A stretch of DNA of 64,000 nucleotides, from the NCBI GenBank assembly GCA_037447655.1, contig JBBHKE010001263.1:31152-95151 (forward strand), given 5' to 3'. Positions 56,801-64,000 of the stretch are shown piece by piece. This DNA comes from Zygnema cylindricum (lineage: Eukaryota; Streptophyta; Zygnematophyceae; Zygnematales; Zygnemataceae). A program made the position numbers and the translations under genes. A model generated the notes under the pieces. The model was not told where the DNA came from, did not search any database, and was given only the letters and a program-made list of their open reading frames with translations. The stretch's first letter is position 1. Every line of letters starts with the position of its first letter.

Positions 56801-57600
56801 GGAACATTGAAATGTGAAACCAAATCCTCAACAAGCCGCGGGAAAAGAGATTACGTCCTCTCGAGTGGAATTGAAAACCTCAGTGATAAGATGGGCGGGA
56901 GATCGACAAACCATAGCTTTGTCATATAGAGAACATTGTCCTGTTTAAGCACAACACAACAGTTTAAACAGGAAAAAACTTAAATGACCAAGCAGATCAA
57001 ATAAAAATAAGCTATGAACTTTGAGATATGAAAAGAAAAAAAAGCGTGTTTTATAGAAATATACAAGAAGTCGACAAATAGAGTTAAATGGGTTAAATAG
57101 GTGAAAAAGGTCAAATAGGTTCAATGACAAAGAACCAATAGGTTTAATGGATTAAATACAAAAGGTCAATTTCAACGTTTGTTACTTTCACGAAATTATT
57201 TAACGCCAATTTTATTGTTGCATTCGAAAAAAAAATGATCAAAACAAACATTCACCCCAACTTTTTATCACATGTTGGAGTTCTTTTGCAGAAAAATACA
57301 GTTTAAAAGACACAGATCTAAATTAGTTATATAAAAAGAGGTTTCGAAAAGTTCTTTGGTTTTTTTTCTCACCTAATTTTGAGTCAAACCAAAATAACGC
57401 ATTACTTCCTTCTTTTAAACGAAGGGTTTAAAAAAATGAAGGCAGAGGTATCCTTGAATTTCTTTTAGCTTTGTCTTTTCTTAAATATTGTCATTTCTGT
57501 CACATTCCCCTAATGTGGTTAGTTAACTTTGTCTTTTGGGAAAAGTTAAAAACTGGTATTATCCCAAAACATTTTTCAACTTCACAAATCTTACAAAAAA
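53805..57600. other. Intergenic, gene-poor
   Basis: Between 54280 and 54780 several frames are partly open but broken, which suggests a decayed transposon that I cannot name. Near 55633 a short LINE-type tail (gaattaaaaaaagcgcgatgg) occurs. From 56220 to 56830 degenerate atgtcaa / atgttgaa heptamers are frequent. No intact gene. Confidence 0.35.
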
Positions 57601-57726
57601 AAAACCCCAAAAAAAAAAACTAAAAGAATCACAACAAGTACAACAGAGGTTGACAAATAAAAAGGGTACAAATACCAATATAAGTGCCGCCTCCCCCATT
57701 CCCCCCCCCTTCCCCTCCCCCCTCCC

Positions 57727-57806
57727 CCTCCCTCCCTCCCTCCCTCCCTCCCTCCCTCCCTCCCTCCCTCCCTCCCTCCCTCCCTCCCTCCCTCCCTCCC
57801 TCCCTC
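57727..57806. repeat. (CCCT)n microsatellite
   Basis: About 20 uninterrupted CCCT units. The minus strand reads GGGA repeats. Confidence 0.95.
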
Positions 57807-57815
57807 ACCTGTCTC

Positions 57816-57955
57816 CGCCTCCCAGGACCAATAGTCGCACGTGTAACCAAAAATATCCCCAAAATGGTCCCTATTGAATTCCGTACAGAATCTACAACAA
57901 GCTCCCATGCTCTCCCTCTCCCCCCTACTGGCCGCACGTGCGAGGAAGGACCCTA
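57816..57955 (-). CDS. Candidate orphan exon, uncertain
   Basis: Between a possible acceptor (cacttag) and a good donor (ACAG|GTGAGG), one frame is fully open in phase 0. It reads through AWELVVDSVRNSIGTILGIF and LVTRATIGPGRRRQ, more protein-like than the low-complexity DNA around it. No partner exons were found and I do not recognise it. Confidence 0.25.
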
Positions 57956-58059
57956 AGTGGGCGCCAGGGGGTGGAGAGAGAGGAAGTTTTTGTCCTATTC
58001 GGACGTCTTCTAGTGGGGAAGGGCAATCTGAGACACAAAAGGCCCAAGATTCGACGGCG

Positions 58060-58465
58060 CAGGGAGAGAAGGCGGAGGAGAGGAGGGAGGGGGGGGAGGA
58101 GAGGATAGAGGAGGAGGGAAGGGCGCGGGAGAGGGAGGGGAGAGGGGAGGACAGGAGGAGGAGGGAGAGGAGGAGGGGGAGAGTGGGGAGGAGGGAAAGG
58201 GAAGGCATTTGAGGTGGTTGGGTAGAAAGAGAGGGAGAGAGGGAGGGATAAGAAGGAAGGAAGGGGAGGGAGGGAGGGGAAGGAAGAGGACGAGGGAGGA
58301 GGAGAGGAAGAGTAAGAGTTGGATTTAGAGTAAGGGTTAGGGCTAAGGCGGAAAGAGGGGGAGTATTAGGGTAGAGGAGAGAGGAAGTGGGGGAAGGAGA
58401 GGGAGAGGGAGAGGGGAGGGAGAGGGAGAGGGAGAGGGGAGGGAGAGGGAAAGGGAGAGAGAGAG
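58060..58465. repeat. Purine-rich GGGAGA tract
   Basis: Four hundred bases with almost only G and A on the plus strand (gggagaggga type), capable of forming triplex or G-quadruplex structures. The long frames on either strand are translations of this simple sequence. Confidence 0.75.
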
Positions 58466-59047
58466 AGAGAAACCAGTAGGAAAGGGACAATGTTCGTTTG
58501 GGTTTATCTCACCAATAAATACTGGCCCATTGAACCTAAAATAGTATCGTCAAAACCTCCGTACATGTATCTGTTTGAAACTTTGATGTGAAGTGTCCGT
58601 ACCAGATTTGATGTGGTCTCAGGTTCCAGGATTTCGTACGGTACGGTACGTACGACACTGTACGAAATCGAGCGAACTTTCATTCGCCTAGTTCTGTTGG
58701 AAACGGAAAAACTGGAAAAGTGTGGTAATTGACGTCAGTTCAGTTCAAAGGGAATTTACTCAAAAAGTCAGTAGCCAATGAAAATTGCGGAAGTTTTAGT
58801 GCGACAAAAAAATACCTGGTCAACAAACAGTGGACCAATAATATCGTGGTCATCGGACCATGGACCACTAAGAAGCTGGTCAGCGAAAACATAGACCAAT
58901 CAAACAAAATTTTTGGAAGTGTAATAGGAGAACACGTGTCGTCAGTACAGTGAATTGTTTTGTTTTTTGACGAGATTTCGCGTCCCACGTAATAACTAGG
59001 GCCTATTATAAGAGGCCAGGAATCATTTTAAATACATGCTAAAATTT
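58466..59047. other. Intergenic, no feature seen
   Basis: Contains a GTAC palindrome run (cgtacggtacggtacgtacg near 58635). No gene. Confidence 0.35.
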
Positions 59048-59264
59048 CACCGTGTATCGCTATTAGTGTTAATAATTTTTCCGACACTTAAAACATCTTA
59101 TCTCCGTACACATTTGCCCGATTTTCAATTTGAGACCGCCAATCGGAAGCTGAAATTTTTGCCTTTTAATCGCAACCGTCAGATCTTTAGTCTGACACGT
59201 ATGTACGAAGAAAAAATGTTTTAAGAGGCAAAAAAAACATTAACTCTAATGGCGATACACTGTG
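59048..59264. mobile_element. Family B MITE, full length
   Basis: CACCGTGTATCGCTATTAGTG at 59048 to GGCGATACACTGTG at 59264. It lies about 230 bp upstream of the mTERF start codon, so it may be part of that promoter. Confidence 0.85.
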
Positions 59265-59494
59265 TAGTACGTTAAAAAAAAATCTGATGGAAGATAAGTT
59301 TCAACTTTCAATTATGAAACTAAAAAGTTGTTTTCAACTGAACGGAGCCTCCAACGGAAGGTTACCCTTATCCGTAAATGGTTCGAACCGAACCAGATTG
59401 AAATCTCCTTGCAGTTATTTAACCTAGATAATCCAAACATCAACACGAGCGTCCCTTTGGTTTCAGTTTGGAATTTTTAGGGTTTGCAGATTGT

Positions 59495-62400
59495 ATGGCG
59501 ACTCTTTCTCTGTCCTTCCCAGCCAAATTATCGCCCATTTTCCCGCTATCTTCTGGAAATGATTTTGGCACATATGGAAAATTAAATCGGTTTCCATGGT
59601 TTAGGCAAATTTTCCGTACAGGAAATGAATCTCAAAGTAGGTCGATGAAGGGAATTAGGGTTTTTTCCGGTATCTCTGGATCAGATAAAGTGCAATTCAT
59701 TGAAACCGAGAGAATTAATACGAGAAATATTATTGTAAATTATAAAGCAGGAGGAAATGAAACTAAGGAAAGGAATGGAAAGAAAGAAGACATGGAAGGA
59801 AACGAGAGACTGTACGAGGATGCAGAATTTTCCTGTGGGAGTGTACATAGCAAATTTTCGGCATTAGAAAGTCTTTTAAGTGGCAGAGATTTCGGATCTC
59901 TAAATGGTGATTTAAAGGGTGTAAAGTTTGAAAATATTTCCGGAAATTTAGCCGGAGGGGGAGTAAGGGAGGTAGTGACAAGGGACGTTGAGATTTTGTG
60001 GAAGGATGAAGAATGTACGGATAAAGAATCTAAGGATGGCAAGTGTACGGACGAATCATCCTGGGTGGATCCATGGGGCAGGGCAGCTGAGGAAGTTCAG
60101 AATCAGTTCAGGGTTTCAAACAAGCAAGGGTCCAAGAATGATGGACATAAAAATGGAGAATTACTAGAGGAGATTGTCACGGTAGATGATGACACGTGGC
60201 AGCTTGCAGCTTCTTTGAAGAGCAAACGAGATATGGCTCAATTGGCTCTTGTGGAATCTCTTCGATCGAAAGGATTAGGGCCACTCAGCATTCAGCAGTT
60301 GGTTTCTTATTTGCAAAATTTTGTGGACAGGATTGTATTAGAGGTAAGATTGTATTAGAGCTAATGTAAGATTCTGACAATTTTTGAATACTTTTTTAGT
60401 TTTTGTTTTGATGGGAATTACTGTAACAACAAGTTGTTTTGGGAGTTAATGATGATTTTAGGAAAATTGTTGTGATTTTTTTTTATTTTGCTTTATCACC
60501 TTTTTTATCTAGTGTTTGCAATGATTTTTTGAGGCTTTAGAGTTTCTGGATGACCCCTCTCTTTCTGCAAGGAATTAGATGGTCTTTCTTACATTTTCCT
60601 TTGGAATCTTTATGCATGACGAAAACGAAAAGATTATAAATGAAACATTGTAATCTCACAAAATGTCAAAATCATGTATAGATATGTAGAGTCAATGTTT
60701 TCCAATTCATCCCTGGAAATTTTTTCTTGTATTTTTTTTTTACTTTAAAGAGCACATGAGTAAAGGTGTTGCTGGGGTTTGGCAGGCAGTCTCGTTGAAG
60801 AAAGAACAAGTTTATCGCGATATGGCTTTTGAAAGACGATGCCAGGTGGTTGTTGTCAGAAGTTCTATTGCTGAGCTAATAAGGTGCGGAAAACCTCAAA
60901 ATCCTTTGATTGCAAAAGTATTTTTGGCTTTTACGTCTGCTTCTCAAAATGGGCCAATTCAATAACTTGGAAGTACACTGCCTATTTCTATCAGTGTGAA
61001 GGAGTTATTAGTAATAAAGCGAAATTAGCATCAATAATACCAATTTAGTGCAGGTTGACGTGGCCAATTAAAGTCCACGCCCTTATTGAGTGTTTTTAGT
61101 ACTTTTTTATGATGTTCGGCAAAATCGGGAACAAATCAGTGTTAAAAATACTAATAGTGACTGGCAGTGTACCGCTGGTGAAAAGGAGAGTCCAATTCTT
61201 GGAGTTAGTTTAATAATCCAATTTGGAGCTCATTTTTGGTTTTAATTTTGAAAGCAAAACAAGATTTTGGTTTTTTCAAGCTCCTTTGCATAGGAGAGCT
61301 GCATGAGTTGTTGAGTTCGACATAAAACTTAAATATAATGATATAGAACCAAAACTTACTGAAATCCGCGAGATTAGTTCATGTTTTTTTTGTGTTAGCT
61401 TCTTGATCTAGATCTTTGTCCAGTATTACCCGTAACAGAATATCCCCCATGAACAATATCGATATTTGATTTATGTATTTTTTTTTTCACGATGTGGTAA
61501 TACGCTATGTGTTAGCATAAACTTCAGTAATTGTTGAAGAGAAAAAGCTGGAAATTTAATGTCCTCGTGGGCCCCATTTTGACACACATGAGTTAGTGTT
61601 GAGTATACAATTTCCAAATTCGTAATATTTTTCCACGGATACTGATATACATTCACCATAATTAGCTTTAGCGAATGCTTAACACTTTTTTTAGTGTAAA
61701 TCATATTGGTACTGGACAACAAGCCTCGATAGATGCCTTTTTTTTACTTGCTGATTTCTTTTCCTTACTATTTCTTTGCAATTTGCGCTATTTGTTTTTC
61801 ATAATTGGATATCGTATTTAGTCTAGATGGTTTCAAATTGCACAGATTGAAAAACATTATGGTCCATGCTAAATGGTGTACACAAAATTAGGGCTTCTAT
61901 GCAAGGTTCTATGGCCAGATTTTGTCACTTGCGACTGTTATTCTAAGTGTTAATTATTTTTTAAAATACAAAAAAATGGTGAAATTTGTCATGGGATCTA
62001 ATGAGATTTATGAAATCAACACGAACATCCAGTCAAATGTGTGATATCAACATGAAAGTATGGGAAGTCAATTTGAACCACAGATAATGTAGAGAATATT
62101 TAGTGGAATCAACATAAAATTAGGTAAGTTGCGATGATCAATCATGTACTATCATTCGTCCACACTAATTATTGTGGAATATGTGTTTTGTCAAGTTTAT
62201 ATTTTGGACATTTGTACAGGTGGTTGAAACGTGCGAAAGTGTCGAAGTCTAAAATTTCTTCTCTAATTTTGTTAGAATCGAAAAAAAGGGAAGCTCTTAT
62301 AAGACATATTGCGTGGTTAAAAAGAATAGGGATGGAGGGAAACGAAGCTGCAACATTAATTAAGAGATATCCACACATTTTAGATTCTTCTGTTGAGAAT

Positions 62401-63737
62401 CTTCAGGTAAAAAATACAAAAAAATATCTGTTTCACTGATTTGGTTGAGAATATTTAGCTTAAAAGTACAAAATCTTTGTCTTTTTGATAATTTTTTGTT
62501 GAGAATCTAAAGAATTGGATTTAGGAACTCCAACCATTTTGTTTTTTTTTGTTGAGTAATTGACTGTTGATGAGATTTGCAAAACCAATTGAAAACCTAC
62601 AAAACTTCATGAAGTGATTATTCATATTCATGACAATCCAATTATACTCCTCTTGAGTAATAAATAAAGAATCTTTTTTTTTTGTAGGAATGAGAAAACC
62701 GGGTGATACTCTTAACCTAATTTTTAAACCATCGATTTCTCGGATCCATCCATTGATCCGTCTGTCCATCCATTTATTTTTATCCCAAAAACCATGAAAC
62801 AACGTCTATAAAACCTCCAAAAAATATCTAAAGAACAGCTAAAAAACCTCAGAAAATTCAGGAAAACCTTAAAAAAACCCTAAAATAAATTGCAGGGGCG
62901 TCTGGAAAAACTGGTCAACGCAGGTGTGAAACCCCAAATTATTAATAGAACCGCGGTTCGTATTCCCGCGATTTTGTTTCAACCGGAAATAGAATTGATC
63001 GCACGTATTCTTTTCTTGAAACGAGTTTCGGATAACGATAAATGGGTTTTTGGAAGTATAGTTGCCAAATTTCCGGCAATTTTGGGTCGTTTTTCGGTGG
63101 AGGATATGGAGGATAAAGTGAGTTTTTGGGGGTTTTTCAAGGGTTTTTTTCTATGGATTTCTATTTTTTGAAGGATTCTTTTTAGGTGTTCAGGGATTAA
63201 AGGTGGTGAAAACTCCAGCAAATTTTGTGGGTTTTTCTGGAGGATATTGAGGAAAAAGGGAGTGTTTTAATGCTTTTTGGGTTTTTCTATATGTATATGT
63301 ATAAATTCTAAATCTTTTATTTTAAATTTGAAACTTAAACTCTATCGACTTTTTTTTTTTGGTGGTTTTTGCATCCCTCTCGCTACCTCTCCCCTTTTTT
63401 TTCTTCTTAAATTGTACTTCTCAAAAAAATATCAAGTTTTTTGTTTTATACCAAAATCCAACCCCCCATTCAGTTTATCATAACATGAGTTGTTTTTTTG
63501 TTTATTTTTATTTTCCTCCAGGTGATTTTTTTGCAAAAAATTGGGTTTATCAACGATTCCCTCTCAAAAATAGTTTCTGAAAAACCTCAAATTTTGGGTT
63601 GCAGTTTGGAAAATCAATGGTTTCCTCTATTAAATTTTTTACATTCGATCAATTTATCGGTTGACGATGTAAAAAATATTTTTAAAAAGTCTCCAGAAAT
63701 TCTTCTTCTCGATTTAAATTCCAATATTCAACCAAAA
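59495..63737 (+). CDS. mTERF-family protein, 5' part (runs off window)
   Basis: mTERF proteins are helical-repeat nucleic-acid-binding proteins that act in plastid or mitochondrial transcription and RNA processing. Five exons join in phase: 59495-60343, 60786-60883, 62220-62406, 62896-63117 and 63522-63737, 524 codons so far, with a donor (GTAAGG) at the end. The start MATLSLSFPAKLSPIFPLSS looks like an organelle transit peptide. A charged, poorly conserved stretch follows to about residue 230, then WQLAASLKSKRDMAQLALVE. From exon 3 on, mTERF repeats with the Pro-x-x-Leu mark are clear: KRYPHIL, VRIPAILFQP, AKFPAILGRF, SEKPQILGCS and KKSPEILLLD. The exon 2 to 3 phase (AG|G TGG) makes R-W-L-K-R and supports the model. 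The long N-terminal extension resembles longer plastid/mitochondrial members, but I cannot assign an orthologue. Confidence 0.9.
60348..60364 (+). repeat. 17-bp tandem echo at mTERF exon 1 donor
   Basis: gattgtattagaggtaa (60331-60347), which spans the exon 1 donor, is followed directly by gattgtattagagctaa. The second copy has lost the GT. Confidence 0.92.
60976..61169. mobile_element. CACCG-type MITE in mTERF intron 2
   Basis: TA|CACTGCCTATTTCTATCAG to GTGACTGGCAGTG|TA, 194 bp, related to family F by its tgacgtggccaattaaagtc core. It begins 92 nt past exon 2. Confidence 0.75.
62443..62517 (+). repeat. Two echoes of mTERF exon 3 end
   Basis: The exon 3 junction tgttgagaatcttcag|gtaa at 62391 recurs as tggttgagaatatttagctt at 62442 (with the following aaaagtacaaaa) and as ttgttgagaatctaaagaat near 62497. 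The spacing is about 52 nt. Confidence 0.75.
63238..63290 (+). repeat. Echo of mTERF exon 4 end
   Basis: tggaggatattgaggaaaaa at 63238, with following gggagtgtttt...ttgggtttttc, copies tggaggatatggaggataaa at 63098 with its donor and intron start. The reading L-E-D-I-E-E-K parallels V-E-D-M-E-D-K. Confidence 0.8.
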
Positions 63738-63976
63738 GTAAGGCCATTTTTTGAACGAAGAAGAAGACAAACATAAAAAACCTCACAAAAATAATGCAGA
63801 AGAAAAATTTGAAACAAACTAGAAGGAAGCATAAATTTACCAAAAACACAATATACTCATAACACCCCGGAAAAATTTGGAACAACATGGCATTTTTTTC
63901 TTTTGAGAATCTTTGAAATACGGAGAACCCTGAATAACTTGAATCTAAATGCAAATTTTGCACAATACAAGGGGAG

Positions 63977-64000
63977 TGGGGGAGAGAGAGAGAGAGAGAG
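63977..64000. repeat. (GA)n microsatellite at window end
   Basis: AG dinucleotides run to the end of the window. Confidence 0.9.

Noticed and set aside
57591-58490. 299-codon minus-strand frame
   Set aside because: Most of it is Leu/Ser/Pro and Gly/Arg from simple repeats. Only the possible exon at 57816-57955 is kept as a weak candidate, in another frame.

Overview
This window looks like nuclear DNA of a land plant. It has two intron-rich genes of plant type (the A subunit of cytosolic ATP-citrate lyase and an organellar mTERF-family protein), remnants of copia, LINE and pogo-like elements, and very many short non-autonomous DNA transposons. The DNA is AT-rich and gene-poor. I cannot name the species; nothing excludes either a seed plant or a seed-free plant.

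Layout. 0.7-8 kb is a transposon graveyard on the minus strand: a pogo/CENP-B-like transposase broken by three in-frame stops, a repeat-bearing acidic ORF with a frameshift, clusters of gcgacgac palindromes (one with 49-bp perfect arms), a copia 3' end and a 10-N assembly gap. 8.5-20 kb holds MITEs, an hAT-like element with an 8-bp target duplication, LINE 3' ends and hexamer-type simple repeats. 21.4-29.8 kb is a complete 13-exon ACLA gene (minus strand, 423 aa). 32.9-35.5 kb is a two-exon minus-strand gene of unknown function (718 aa) with a possible Tudor/Agenet-like segment. 38.8-53.8 kb is an archipelago of TA-flanked elements whose ends read CACCGYSAATCGYWATTAG, mixed with Harbinger-like TIR elements and including nested, tandem and inverted arrangements. 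59.5-63.7 kb is the 5' part of an mTERF gene on the plus strand, running off the window.

The most unusual signal is in the introns of the two confident genes. At many exon ends, decayed copies ('echoes') of the last 10-35 nt of the exon plus its splice donor recur 0-160 nt further downstream. This is seen at ACLA exons 2, 8, 11, 12 and the stop-codon exon, and at mTERF exons 1, 3 and 4. The second notable signal is the CACCG/TA transposon family, for which the window gives both an empty/filled site pair and a nested insertion that fix the target duplication as TA.

The genes do not form a pathway. ACLA makes cytosolic acetyl-CoA with its partner ACLB (not in the window), and mTERF proteins act on plastid or mitochondrial gene expression.
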